A stretch of 47,908 nucleotides of DNA from Acholeplasmataceae bacterium (GCA_018400755.1 JAGYLU010000008.1:1-47908); one strand, 5' to 3'; counted from the first letter of the stretch, positions 17,465 to 26,444 are shown. The notes: generated from the letters alone by a model not told the origin. Program-made: numbers and translations.

Positions 17465-17938
17465 TCATAGATCGATCATAACAACCGATGACAACCCGTA
17501 GTGACCGATGACCTTGTCGACAAGGTCGGATCTCACCGTGAGGACCACATCCAAACCAGCCTTGATGACTGCTTTTAAGCTCCGGTCGAGTCCTTTGCCT
17601 GAGAGTTCTAGCATGCCAATCTCATCCAGATAGATCGGAGATGTCTTCTTGGCAATCATCTGCTCAATCGCCTCATCAATCATGTCAAGGGCATCTTGAC
17701 TGAACAGATATGGGCCAATCGTCTCTCCACCAACAAAGACCTCACCACTGTTTGGTCCGTGGACACACAGTCGGCACCGGCTAGAATCAGAGAGACGCAT
17801 GGCATCATAAGCCATGACTTTGTTGCCCGCCATGAGTTTGATGGCGGCAAAGCCATCACCCTTAAGATACCTTTGATAATGATCGATCAAACGGGTGGTT
17901 TTTCCGGTATTCATGCGTCCTCGGATCAACGTCACCAT
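17465..17938 (-). CDS. THEP1-like nucleoside-triphosphatase
   Basis: A 157-residue P-loop protein with Walker A GRMNTGKTT (residues 7-15) and a Walker B-like YLDEIGMLEL segment typical of the THEP1/nucleoside-triphosphatase group. A small cysteine pair (CRLC) sits in the middle. Such NTPases appear in clusters for molybdenum hydroxylases, but their job there is not known; maturation of the enzyme or cofactor handling is a guess. The start codon shares one base with the stop of the xdhC remnant (TGATG), showing that the two were once translationally coupled. The protein itself looks intact. Confidence 0.72.
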   Translation of the reverse strand: MVTLIRGRMNTGKTTRLIDHYQRYLKGDGFAAIKLMAGNKVMAYDAMRLSDSSRCRLCVHGPNSGEVFVGGETIGPYLFSQDALDMIDEAIEQMIAKKTSPIYLDEIGMLELSGKGLDRSLKAVIKAGLDVVLTVRSDLVDKVIGHYGLSSVVMIDL

Positions 17939-18677
17939 CAGCGCATCTCTCGCATGTGACGATGTCCGGTCTTGCCGTGATAGACCGTTAGGATCTCTGA
18001 GACAATCGAGACCGCAATCTCTTCGGGTGAGCCACCCCCGAGATCGAGTCCGACTGGGGCATAGAGATTGGAAAGATCAACATCTTTGCCAAATGTCTCA
18101 TAAGTTGTCTTCAGATAAGCCTTCAGTTTGGCTGGTGAACAAAGCATGCCGATGTAGGCTTTGTTTCAACTGATTCTTCAGGATCTTGTTGATGATGTGT
18201 AATCAGCAGGTATGGATAGTGCAGATGACGACATAACTGCCGCCCTTGATTCCGGATATCATCAATGTGGCCCTGACAAACGCATCGCGATTACCTATTC
18301 GCATCCTTGATCTGATCCAAAGATCCGCCTGTCATCAATCACAGGACATCGCCGGAAGTGGATGAAGGCTGTCACCAGCGCTTTTCCAATGTGTCTGGCA
18401 ATGAAGATGGTCATTGTGTTCAGAATCCTCTAATATAAACTCAAAGAAGAGGGTCAATAAGAACCCCGCCATACACACCGGCTTTTCCTTTTGAACACTA
18501 CTATCACTCAAGACATATGTCTCAGAACTATGCTCCCGCCTCAAGAGTTCTCATTCTGTTGATGGCGTCATGTTCGCTGCACCACCACCAATAGTACTAA
18601 TGGTGCTTTCTACAGCATAATCATTTTCTTGCCAACTCAACCACCTTCTATTTTGAAATCGCAGCATAATTCACCAT
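17938..18677 (-). pseudogene. xdhC: xdhC-family molybdenum hydroxylase maturation gene, broken by many small indels
   Basis: Only the last 69 codons (17938-18147) are open, but the whole gene can be followed through shifting frames on the - strand. In order I read: a start ATG at 18677 with AAAGGA before it and VNYAAI after it; STIGGGAAEHDAI-like residues; SETYVLSDSS; a Rossmann segment FIARHIGKALVTAFIHF with VIDDRR; IKGGSYVVICT; an ITHHQQD piece; KAYIGML; then LYAPVGLDLGGGSPEEIAV. These follow XdhC/YqeB-family order, with a deletion of about 35 residues near the N-terminus. XdhC proteins load or sulphurate the molybdenum cofactor of xanthine dehydrogenase. Either the gene is dead or this tract is badly sequenced; the region is not repetitive. 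The following NTPase gene is intact. Confidence 0.8.
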
Positions 18678-18760
18678 ATCAATCCTTTGTTGGTTGTATA
18701 TTTCCATTTATTTTAGCAGATTTTCATCATGTCTGTTATTCCCAGTCATCTTGTAAAAAC

Positions 18761-18788
18761 ACGCCAAATGATGCTGGCGGTTTTTTTT
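18761..18788. terminator. Bidirectional-looking intrinsic terminator
   Basis: CGCCA (18762-18766) pairs with TGGCG (18775-18779). A run of eight T follows on the + strand, and GTTTTTAC follows on the - strand. It lies directly after the restored stop of the membrane protein and before the xdhC remnant, splitting the leftward purine region into two transcription units. The ~80 bases between it and the xdhC start are AT-rich and contain a TAAAAT box, but no convincing -35. Confidence 0.7.
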
Positions 18789-18795
18789 AAAGCGT

Positions 18796-19453
18796 CTAGC
18801 CTTTTTTAAAGTAGAACGGTTGCCACGACAGCATAACAACCATCACAAGGCCCAGCTTCGCCGGTTTCGGTGAGATCAACAAAGTCTTTGACTTCATGAA
18901 GCCACGCCAAGAGTGATTAATGATTTCCTTCAGAAAGCATTGCACACTGGCAATGAACTGCCACCAAGGAACAAATTGTAGGATAGTAGTAATTTGAGGC
19001 CCTGATCTGGGGAAAGGGAAATCCTGTCAACGTATGGTTGATCCAGACATTCAAGGTGTGAAAAGTGAGCTTCAAGTGACACTGAGTCCAAGGCAAGTGA
19101 TCCCAACCTTTCTCAGGACGCGAGACCTGTTCCATGACTCCGACCACTAAGGCAACGACCATGGACTGCAAAACAATGGCGATCATCGGATTGTAGGTCT
19201 TCACCGCCAATAAACCAGGCATGAGGAAGTTCACGGATTTAAATGAGGCTGCCACCAATCCAATCAAGACAAGAGATGACGCACTTCTGGTCTGATTGAA
19301 TGCGACAAACAAAATCATGGCGGCAATAGGAAACATCACCGCCCCTGACACATAGGGGGGCAGAAACTGCAAGACATACCCGAGGGTCGCTTCAATGATG
19401 CCCCATAAGGCTCCGAAAAACAAAATGGTCATGATCATCTGTTTTGGCTTCAT
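18796..19453 (-). pseudogene. Integral membrane protein, frameshifted in its C-terminal part
   Basis: The first ~115 residues read well: a short basic start (AAAGGAG upstream), then GALWGIIEATLGYVLQFLPP and several hydrophobic helices, an architecture like small multi-helix permeases or ECF-type substrate-binding subunits. I do not recognise a named family. After VSRPEKG the frame loses membrane character and stops at 18917, but the neighbouring frame is open from about 19020 and reads FVPWWQFIASVQC, then KLGLVMVVMLSWQPFYFKKG, ending at a TAG at 18796, just before a terminator. So the true gene probably ends there and contains at least one indel. It follows the Mo subunit gene by 18 bases; uptake of a purine or cofactor precursor is only a guess. 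Confidence 0.62.
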
Positions 19454-19471
19454 GTTTTTTCTCCTTTGAAC

Positions 19472-21781
19472 TCAAACGTCTTTGGCCTTGATGGCCATGA
19501 GAATTTTCTCTGAGGTGATCGGTAATGACGTGATTCTGACGCCAACAGCGTTATAAACGGCGTTGGCGAGCGCGGCCGGCGGGGTATCGATGCCGATCTC
19601 GCCAACCGACTTGGCCCCAAAGGGTCCGGAGGTCTCATAGCTTGAGACGAACTCGGTCGTGAGTTTCTTGATATCTTTCACGGTTGGAATCTTGTAGTGC
19701 ATGAAAGAATTGGTCAGGAGTTTCCCGTTTTTCCGGTACTTGACATCCTCGAAGTGGGCCATTCCAAGACCTTGGACAATGGCCCCTTCGACCTGTCCTT
19801 GGGCCAGCTTCGGGTTGATCACCGTGCCACAATCCACGACACTCGCATAGTGATTGATCTTGATCTCACCGGTCTCGGTGTCAAGATCAATCTCGATGAA
19901 TCCCGCCATGAAGGGCGGTGGTGACTTCGGTCCGACATAGGAACTCGTCGCGGTCAGTTGTTTCTGGTCTTCGTTATAATATAGCCTGTTCGAAAGATCT
20001 CTCAAGGTGATCTGCCTTCCATCTTCAAGACTGAACACCTCACCATCAAATGACACCTTGTCAGGATTTGTCTTCATTGCGAGGGCAGCTTCATCTGTCA
20101 TCATCTCAATCATCTTCTTCGCCGCCTTCAAGACAGCGTTACCAGAAACATAGGTCGTGCTCGATGCATACGCACCAACATCAAAAGGTGTCAGATCCGT
20201 ATCGGATGAGTAAATGATGACCCGATCAGGAGTCGTCATCAAAGCCTCGGCGGCGATTTGGGTGAGGACTGTATCACTGCCTTGACCGATTTCGGTCGCG
20301 CCAACCATCAGATTATAGAAGCCATCATCATTTAGTTTGATGGTTGCTGCACCCATATCAATCAGAGGAATGCCACTACCTTGCATGGCGATTGCCATAC
20401 CAACTGATCTGACGACATGATCATTGACTGCTTTCTTCGGATAGAGATCCTCCCATCCGATCAATGCCATCCCCCGTTTGAGACATGTTTCAAGTTTGCA
20501 CGTCTCCATCGTCATCGCGGTCCCTTCGGTGCCTTCTCCCATGATCTCAAAGATCGGACTCGTCTCGCCCTCTTTGATCATGTTCTTCTCGCGAAGCTGA
20601 ATCGGATCAATCTTCAGTTCATGTGCGAGCATGTCGATGATCGACTCAAGGGCAAAATTGCCCTGGATGGCACCATAACCACGATACGCTCCAGCCGGGG
20701 TGTGGTTGGTATAGACCACATCGCCGGTGAATCTCACGGCTTTGACCTTGTTGTATAGGGGAAGCACCTTGGATCCTGTCACCATGAACACCGTCAAAGC
20801 ATGTTCCCCATACGCCCCGGTATCAGAAAGCACTTGGCAATCAATGGCGGTGATTGTCCCATCACGCATCGCGCCAATACGCATGTCAAGACGCATTGGG
20901 TGGCGTGTGTAGGTCGCTTCAAAGACCTCTTCACGGGTATAGACCATCTTTGATGGCCGTCCCGTTCTCATCGTGACCATCGCCACATACATCTCACCGT
21001 GAATGGCCTGTTTCCCACCAAAGCCACCACCAACCCGCGGTTTGATCACACGGATTTTGCTGATGGGAATCTCAAGTGCTTGTGAGATGATCCGCCGGAT
21101 ATGAAACGGCGTCTGGGTCGATGAGTAGATGACAAGCCGGTTTTGCACATCGATCCTGGCATTAGCGGTATGCGGCTCCATCATCGTATGTGCTTGCGCT
21201 TGGGTATAAAAACTTTCTTCAATGACAACATCCGATGCCTCTAAGACTTCACCGACATTCCCGACTTCCATATGATAAGCCGCGGCGATGTTTCGCTTTG
21301 GCTCAAAGCCAATCGGAAACATCTCTTTGATATCCTCTTCGGGATGAACGACTGACGCATGGTCTTTTGCGTTCTCAAAGTCAAGGACCGCCGGTAGGAC
21401 CTCATAGGTCACATCAATCAGACGAAGTGCTTCATTGGCAATCGCTTCATCCTCAGCGGCCACCACAGCCACCTCATCGCCGATGTATCTGACCCGATTG
21501 TCCAAAACGAATTTATCATGGGGAGACGGCTCAGGATAGCCCTGTCCAGCCCTTGTGAAGGCATTACGTTTGACATCATGATGGGTCAGGACCAACGCCA
21601 CGCCGGGAAGTGCGCGTGCTTTGTTAGTATCAATATGAGCAATGATCGCATGGGGATGAGGACTTCTGAGCACCTTCACAATGAGTGTCTGTCTGTCAGC
21701 ATAGTCATCAGTGAAGGCAGTCCTTCCCATCATGATCCCTTTGCCGTCAACAGACGACAACTTCTGATTGACCACTTTCAT
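19472..21781 (-). CDS. Molybdenum hydroxylase large subunit (first set), xanthine-dehydrogenase-like
   Basis: A 769-residue molybdopterin-binding subunit, intact. Motifs in order: the GKALYVSD-like start GRTAFTDDYADR, MMEPHTANA, VGGGFGGKQA, AGAYRGYGAIQ, GATEIGQGSDTVL and the catalytic glutamate E728 in GAKSVGEIG. It pairs with the 2Fe-2S and FAD genes just upstream to make a three-subunit enzyme like the YgfM/XdhD group found with mocA and selenium-dependent hydroxylase genes; whether it carries labile selenium cannot be read from sequence. The substrate is probably a purine or other N-heterocycle. Its start overlaps the previous stop as ATGA. Confidence 0.92.
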   Translation of the reverse strand: MKVVNQKLSSVDGKGIMMGRTAFTDDYADRQTLIVKVLRSPHPHAIIAHIDTNKARALPGVALVLTHHDVKRNAFTRAGQGYPEPSPHDKFVLDNRVRYIGDEVAVVAAEDEAIANEALRLIDVTYEVLPAVLDFENAKDHASVVHPEEDIKEMFPIGFEPKRNIAAAYHMEVGNVGEVLEASDVVIEESFYTQAQAHTMMEPHTANARIDVQNRLVIYSSTQTPFHIRRIISQALEIPISKIRVIKPRVGGGFGGKQAIHGEMYVAMVTMRTGRPSKMVYTREEVFEATYTRHPMRLDMRIGAMRDGTITAIDCQVLSDTGAYGEHALTVFMVTGSKVLPLYNKVKAVRFTGDVVYTNHTPAGAYRGYGAIQGNFALESIIDMLAHELKIDPIQLREKNMIKEGETSPIFEIMGEGTEGTAMTMETCKLETCLKRGMALIGWEDLYPKKAVNDHVVRSVGMAIAMQGSGIPLIDMGAATIKLNDDGFYNLMVGATEIGQGSDTVLTQIAAEALMTTPDRVIIYSSDTDLTPFDVGAYASSTTYVSGNAVLKAAKKMIEMMTDEAALAMKTNPDKVSFDGEVFSLEDGRQITLRDLSNRLYYNEDQKQLTATSSYVGPKSPPPFMAGFIEIDLDTETGEIKINHYASVVDCGTVINPKLAQGQVEGAIVQGLGMAHFEDVKYRKNGKLLTNSFMHYKIPTVKDIKKLTTEFVSSYETSGPFGAKSVGEIGIDTPPAALANAVYNAVGVRITSLPITSEKILMAIKAKDV

Positions 21782-22230
21782 GATGGATCACCCAGATACT
21801 TTCTGATTGCCTTGACCTGGGATTGGTATCCCGAACAACGGCACAAATGACCGGACAAGGCATCCTTGATGTCCTCATCGGTCGCATTTGGCTTTTGTGT
21901 CTTCAAGGCAAACGCGGCCAAAGCGATACCGCTATTGCAAAACCCACACTGATCAGCGCCTTCGTCACCGAAGTGATCAGCAATCTTTGAAATCTCATCA
22001 GCAACCCCTTCGACCGTGGTGATGGTCTGGCCTTCAACCCGTGCTGATAGAAGTGAACACGACAGGACCGGTGCCCCGTTCATAAGAACCGTGCAAACCC
22101 CACAAGAGGATGTCTCGCACCCTCTTCGGACACTGGTCACACCAATGGCCTTCAGGGTATCAAGAAGAAAGTCTCCAGGTGCAATCTCGATTTTTTGTGG
22201 TTTGCCGTTCAATAAGAAATTAACAATCAT
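21778..22230 (-). CDS. Molybdenum hydroxylase 2Fe-2S subunit (first set)
   Basis: A 150-residue two-cluster iron-sulphur subunit: ligands C38, C43, C46 and C58 (RRGCETSSCGVC then LSC) and C95, C98, C130 and C132 (QCGFCNSG then LCRCSGY), all present. The second ATG (22230) is preferred because GGAGG lies 9 bases before it and only 3 before the first (22236). It overlaps the end of the FAD gene by 11 bases and the start of the Mo subunit gene by 4, as expected for a tightly coupled enzyme operon. Confidence 0.93.
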   Translation of the reverse strand: MIVNFLLNGKPQKIEIAPGDFLLDTLKAIGVTSVRRGCETSSCGVCTVLMNGAPVLSCSLLSARVEGQTITTVEGVADEISKIADHFGDEGADQCGFCNSGIALAAFALKTQKPNATDEDIKDALSGHLCRCSGYQSQVKAIRKYLGDPS

Positions 22231-23020
22231 GGCCATAGACCTCCTTCAGTCCCCGCCTGACATAGGTCATGGCGAGTGATTCGCGGTATGCCTTTGATGC
22301 CTGATGATTATCAGCGAATCCAAGGGATCGAACAGCTTCTTCGGATACCTTGGTGATGGTCTCATCATCAGGGCAGGGGATGCCTTCAATCATCGCCATC
22401 GCACTCACCGCACGGGCGGCGATGGCCGGTCTTGCCCCGATGACAATGTTGGTTTTCCCCTTGGTTCTTGTGATGGCGACATTGATGGTCGAAAAGTCAT
22501 TTGATGTTTGTCCGACCTTGTAAAAAAAGCCCCTCGTCTGTTCCTTTCTGATCCGGATTTCTGTCAGAATCCCCGTGTCCTTTCGGACTGAAAGAAACGT
22601 CTCGAGCGTCATCTTTTGCTCTGGATAAAAAACAAGTGTGACATCAAAAACCAGTAACGAGGTGATGACGTCGGAAAAAGCAAACCGTCCGGCGATGCTT
22701 CCGCCAATGGTGGCGATGTTTCGAAACGCATCTCCGAGGATGGTCGAAACAGCAGCCGTTAGGATCCCATCACCGATGTCTTTGATCGCCTGGTGATTTT
22801 TGTATTGATTCAGTGTCGTCATCGCACCGATGATGATCTCCTCATCGGTCTCGGTGATCTTTTCCAAACCAAGTGCTGACAGATCAATGGCGTTTTCAAT
22901 CTGCCTTGATGTCATTTTGAGCCATGTTCCGCCGCCCAATAGGACATTGTCTTTGCTTGCTTGGAGCATGGTGTGGGCATCCTTGAGATCGGTTGCCTTG
23001 TGAAACGTCTTGATGTTCAT
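22220..23020 (-). CDS. ygfM: Molybdenum hydroxylase FAD-binding subunit (first set), YgfM-like
   Basis: A 266-residue FAD subunit, shorter than usual (~290), with LLGGGTWLK (about 27-35) and ATIGGSIAGRFAFSD as FAD-contact loops. The short length and the position between a MocA-like transferase and the Fe-S subunit resemble E. coli YgfM. The start overlaps the mocA-like stop as ATGA. Electrons from substrate oxidation would leave the enzyme here; the acceptor is unknown. Confidence 0.88.
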   Translation of the reverse strand: MNIKTFHKATDLKDAHTMLQASKDNVLLGGGTWLKMTSRQIENAIDLSALGLEKITETDEEIIIGAMTTLNQYKNHQAIKDIGDGILTAAVSTILGDAFRNIATIGGSIAGRFAFSDVITSLLVFDVTLVFYPEQKMTLETFLSVRKDTGILTEIRIRKEQTRGFFYKVGQTSNDFSTINVAITRTKGKTNIVIGARPAIAARAVSAMAMIEGIPCPDDETITKVSEEAVRSLGFADNHQASKAYRESLAMTYVRRGLKEVYGHDC

Positions 23021-23592
23021 GGTTTCAACCCCTTATGAATCGTCTTGATCACGCGCTCAAACATCTCCATGGTATCGATATCGTGCAAGATATGGGGATC
23101 ATCGACATCAATGATCTCCATCGGATATTGATCTCTGAATGTTTTGAGTGTTGATCCCTCAGGCATATCCATCGCTTTCGGGACTAGGTCTTCCCCAATG
23201 AAGAGAGGATGTCCCTTTCGTTTCTGATACGCAGGAACCCGAATCTCTTTGTTGCCTTGAAGCAACCGCTCATACGTCTCTCCTTTGACAAACGGACAAT
23301 CTCCAGGCAGGATGAACACATCCTCACTGACCATCGATAGACCTTTGATGACGGAAGAGAACATCCCTTTGTCATATGCCTCATTCTTCACACATGTGAC
23401 AAAATCGATGCCTGCAAGCGCATCGATGATTGATTGTGAATCATGTCCGGTGACAATCCATATATGGCGAACATAGGGCATCATGCCCCTGATTGCATAT
23501 AAGATGATTGGTACTCCATCAACAGACAACAGCATTTTATTGGTTTTGGCCCGACTGGAATAGCCGGCTGCCAAGATGATTCCCTGAGCCAT
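23017..23592 (-). CDS. mocA: MocA-like molybdenum cofactor nucleotidyltransferase
   Basis: A 191-residue NTP-transferase that would convert molybdopterin to the cytosine dinucleotide form used by many bacterial hydroxylases. Motifs: LAAGYSSRAKTNKML (nucleotide-binding loop) and PGDCPFV (metal aspartate), with a C-terminal KGHPLFIG segment typical of MocA/MobA relatives. The open frame extends to 23682, but the extra 30 residues are rejected: the conserved domain begins at MAQGIILAAG, AGAGG lies about 9 bases before this ATG, and a promoter candidate occupies 23651-23679. First gene of the long leftward operon. Confidence 0.85.
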   Translation of the reverse strand: MAQGIILAAGYSSRAKTNKMLLSVDGVPIILYAIRGMMPYVRHIWIVTGHDSQSIIDALAGIDFVTCVKNEAYDKGMFSSVIKGLSMVSEDVFILPGDCPFVKGETYERLLQGNKEIRVPAYQKRKGHPLFIGEDLVPKAMDMPEGSTLKTFRDQYPMEIIDVDDPHILHDIDTMEMFERVIKTIHKGLKP

Positions 23593-23650
23593 CCAGAATG
23601 CCTCTTTGGCGTGTTGTATTGTTCTCTTGACGTCCTGTTTACTTACGTAT

Positions 23651-23679
23651 AGCATAGCACGATTAGCCATAATTAACAA
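23651..23679 (-). promoter_or_regulatory. Candidate sigma-A-type promoter for the mocA-xdh operon
   Basis: On the - strand, TTGTTA (23679-23674) and TATGCT (23656-23651) are separated by exactly 17 bases, about 50 bases before the chosen start codon. Each box matches four of six consensus positions. A long inverted repeat lies just upstream. Confidence 0.45.
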
Positions 23680-23707
23680 CATTTTCCGGACGTTTCGTGG
23701 TCATTTG

Positions 23708-23747
23708 GTGTCAAATTAAGTCTTTTTTAAAGACTTTGATTTGACAC
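23708..23747. repeat. 40-bp near-perfect inverted repeat upstream of the mocA-xdh promoter
   Basis: The arms GTGTCAAAT...AAGTCTTT and AAAGACTT...ATTTGACAC match over about 17 bases each around a TTT loop, with one slip near the middle of the arms. It lies 29 bases upstream of the proposed -35 and after the terminator of the preceding gene. It could be an operator for a dimeric regulator or a second terminator-like hairpin. Confidence 0.7.
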
Positions 23748-23766
23748 GGCACGATTGATGTGATGA

Positions 23767-23792
23767 TAAAAGAGGCGCCCGAAGACGCCTCT
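23767..23792 (-). terminator. Intrinsic terminator of the giant lipoprotein gene
   Basis: On the - strand, AGAGGCG and CGCCTCT (23792-23786 with 23777-23771) form a 7-bp GC-rich stem followed by TTTT. It is about 45 bases after the stop at 23838. Confidence 0.8.
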
Positions 23793-23837
23793 TGCACATA
23801 TCTGATTAAAGGTTTTAAGTCCCTTCACACAAGATGA

Positions 23838-25886
23838 TTATCCAATCAGCATGATGTCGCTTCCGGTCCCGAGATAGAAGACAACAAACGTGTCATCAAA
23901 CTGATAAATTGTCACATCCAAGGTCACAATCGCGCCTTGATTCTGGGAAAGGAACGTACCGGCATTCCCTTGATAACGAATCGTGATTGCCTGATTCCCA
24001 TCTACAAGCTGATAGCTGTTGATGCCTGGATTGAAGACCAAACGTCCTTTTAAGGTGAGATAGCGGTAGAAGAACATCGGATCATCTGGCATGAAGACGC
24101 TTTGATATGGGACAAAGATGGGATCGGGTAAGTCGAAACCAGGGTGATCGACATAGGTCAAGACGATTGAATCCGGACCAAGTTGAATCCGTCCGTTCAC
24201 GGTTTCCCTGGTGCCAGTCACGAGGATCGTATCGCCTCTTCCAACCGTCCAGTTATAGGCATTCATGGTCAGAATGTTGGTCCCATCGGTCAGGATCAGC
24301 TCGTCATAGGTGTTTTGGACCACTGTGGCGATCATCTTATACCGGTCTCCGTCGATCCCCCAGTTCAGGAAATCCTCGATGGTTGTATCCGGAACCGGCG
24401 GTTGAAGATCAATCAGGATCTCAAATGTCTCAGTCAGAGTCATCGTCTCAAGCATCACTTCAATCCTGATGTGGACCTCATGATTGATGCTCTCAAAGGC
24501 CAGTGTGCCCAGATTGTAAAGACTCGCGAAATCCCCGATGCCATGATAACTGGCAGCGATGCCTGAAAAGACGTCATGTAACAGGGGAAACGTTGGTGAT
24601 GTGCCACCAAACCAGACACTACGATCATAGGCTTCAACGATCTCAGCCTTGAAAATATCCAGGATTTCCTGATCACTATAGTCGTCTGGAGCAAATCCAT
24701 ATGCCCAGAGTGTCCACGTTCCGTCCTGATGATCATAGAGGTAGCCTTCGATTGATAGCCGATAGTCCTCATAGTTCAATATGTCCCATATAAAGCCATA
24801 ATCACCAATCACCTTGACGGTTGTCACACCATCTGTAAGGGCTGGTAACACGCCTTCAAATTGGGATTCAATCAGTGTGACTGTTCCTGATAACAAGACT
24901 GGCAATCCATAGTTGTAGGGATCATCAAATGCCAACATGTTCAGTTCATCAAGCGTGACTTCAGGTGCTGGATCAACCGTTGGCTGTGTCCAACCAAGGG
25001 GTTCCACCTGATAACCGTCAGCAACGAAGAACCGATGGTCCTGAATTGTTCTGATACCAGTCACCAGAAGCTGATCGCCAAGTCCGAAATACATACCAGC
25101 GGCCAAATCCATGAAGATCGAACCCGTATTGTCTGAAAGCATGATGGTCCATTCGTTAAAGGCAACAACTGTGGCTTCAAAGGTCGCCCACATAGGATCT
25201 CCGGACAAAAACTCACCAAGGGTGACGCTCATTCCAGGAACGATATCAAAGGTGATGGTTGCCTGATGCGTTTGTGTCACACCATCGACGACCGATGTCA
25301 CTTCAAGAATCAGGGTGATGGTCTTTGGTTCTGTGAGATCAGGTGCGTTGATTGTTCCTGAAATCAGATCGACATATCCACTGTCATCAGGGTTCCCGTG
25401 GGTCCAGACCACATCACCGCTATAAAGCGGATGGGCAAAATCAAAGGGAATGACATCGCCTGATTCATAAGCCACATTGATGGTTGATTCAATCCAGGAC
25501 GCATAGAGCCCCGCCATCTCACTGGCATTCACGTTGGCAAGTCTGACATCGATGCCTTCTCCATAAGCCAAATAGATCATAGAAGTCTCATCGACCCAAT
25601 CCGCATAATGACCGGTGTAATAGAGGTCAATTGACACCTCAAGGCCAACCAGGTCCATGAGAATCTGTTCCCCTTCCCAGCTGGTCAGAATGGAGAGTCT
25701 CTGGTCAAGGTGTTCAAGCGTGAACCAGCGCATCATCCCTTCGGTTTCAACAACAACCGTTCCGGTCACTTCATGGGGCATGAGATAGCTTGATCCCAAT
25801 AATGGATCCAAATCAATGATGTCGCTGATCGTTCTTGGAGTGATGTCATGAAGGCGCCTGAGGGCGTCCCCATACAAGCAATGCAT
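23838..25886 (-). CDS. OB-fold-rich C-terminal segment of the giant lipoprotein
   Basis: A 682-codon open segment without a signal peptide or a convincing start, so it is the 3' part of the broken gene. It repeats an OB-fold-like pattern, each unit beginning with a TLGEFL- or TIEDFL-type phrase, then a strand with LSDNTG or LTDGTN, then a GDQLLVTGIR or GDTILVTGTR motif. At least three such units are visible, separated by cadherin-like or Ig-like beta stretches (for example DVVWTHGNPDDSGYVDLISG). Such secreted OB repeats are common in surface proteins and nucleases of this group, but no nuclease motif is seen. It ends near a good terminator. Confidence 0.72.
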   Translation of the reverse strand: MHCLYGDALRRLHDITPRTISDIIDLDPLLGSSYLMPHEVTGTVVVETEGMMRWFTLEHLDQRLSILTSWEGEQILMDLVGLEVSIDLYYTGHYADWVDETSMIYLAYGEGIDVRLANVNASEMAGLYASWIESTINVAYESGDVIPFDFAHPLYSGDVVWTHGNPDDSGYVDLISGTINAPDLTEPKTITLILEVTSVVDGVTQTHQATITFDIVPGMSVTLGEFLSGDPMWATFEATVVAFNEWTIMLSDNTGSIFMDLAAGMYFGLGDQLLVTGIRTIQDHRFFVADGYQVEPLGWTQPTVDPAPEVTLDELNMLAFDDPYNYGLPVLLSGTVTLIESQFEGVLPALTDGVTTVKVIGDYGFIWDILNYEDYRLSIEGYLYDHQDGTWTLWAYGFAPDDYSDQEILDIFKAEIVEAYDRSVWFGGTSPTFPLLHDVFSGIAASYHGIGDFASLYNLGTLAFESINHEVHIRIEVMLETMTLTETFEILIDLQPPVPDTTIEDFLNWGIDGDRYKMIATVVQNTYDELILTDGTNILTMNAYNWTVGRGDTILVTGTRETVNGRIQLGPDSIVLTYVDHPGFDLPDPIFVPYQSVFMPDDPMFFYRYLTLKGRLVFNPGINSYQLVDGNQAITIRYQGNAGTFLSQNQGAIVTLDVTIYQFDDTFVVFYLGTGSDIMLIG

Positions 25887-26117
25887 CAGGACGACAATAC
25901 AGGAAAACCGTTGACTATCTTTTGAACCTATACAACAAAGACATCCGACCCATCGAAATCGAATAAGATGATGTTGATGTAGGCGAATCCTGCGGACCTG
26001 AAAATCATGATCGTTGTTATCCGCAACAGGTAATGCCTGACAAAACCGTACCTAGTGGTGCGTCATAGAATTGTTCAACCGTAAGGACTGTCGGGGCGAG
26101 AAATCGTCGTCGTCAAA

Positions 26118-26444
26118 TTAAGGGATCCAATCCATACACCCTCGGTAACCGCCATCAAGATATCGAATCGTTTCATCGGCATCAATGACATCGGGCAATG
26201 GCGCTGGAGGAAGCGAATGCAAAGCCGTAGGATCGGATGTGACCGCATAGAGAATCGTGACACCCAAAGGTTGAAGAACTGTCGGGAATGGTGCATACGT
26301 ATTCGCTTCCAACACAACTGGTTCATGCGCGGCAACCATCTCTTCGATCCAAGTCATCAGTTCGACATCATCCATATGAGGGGTCATCAGCCTATCGGGA
26401 TTGTCAATCGGCCGGATCACAAGTTGTTCTCCGACAAACCTCAC
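26118..26444 (-). CDS. Giant lipoprotein fragment between two frameshifts
   Basis: A 108-codon piece that continues the OB-like and beta-rich domain of the segment at 26441-28432: the two overlap by four bases in different frames, so a small indel separates them. Its end at 26118 is also artificial; downstream bases in other frames give LTVEQFYDAPLGTVLSG and FAYINIILFDFDG, the start of the next OB-like domain, before the segment ending at 23838 resumes. No independent gene is supported. Confidence 0.55.
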   Translation of the reverse strand: MRFVGEQLVIRPIDNPDRLMTPHMDDVELMTWIEEMVAAHEPVVLEANTYAPFPTVLQPLGVTILYAVTSDPTALHSLPPAPLPDVIDADETIRYLDGGYRGCMDWIP

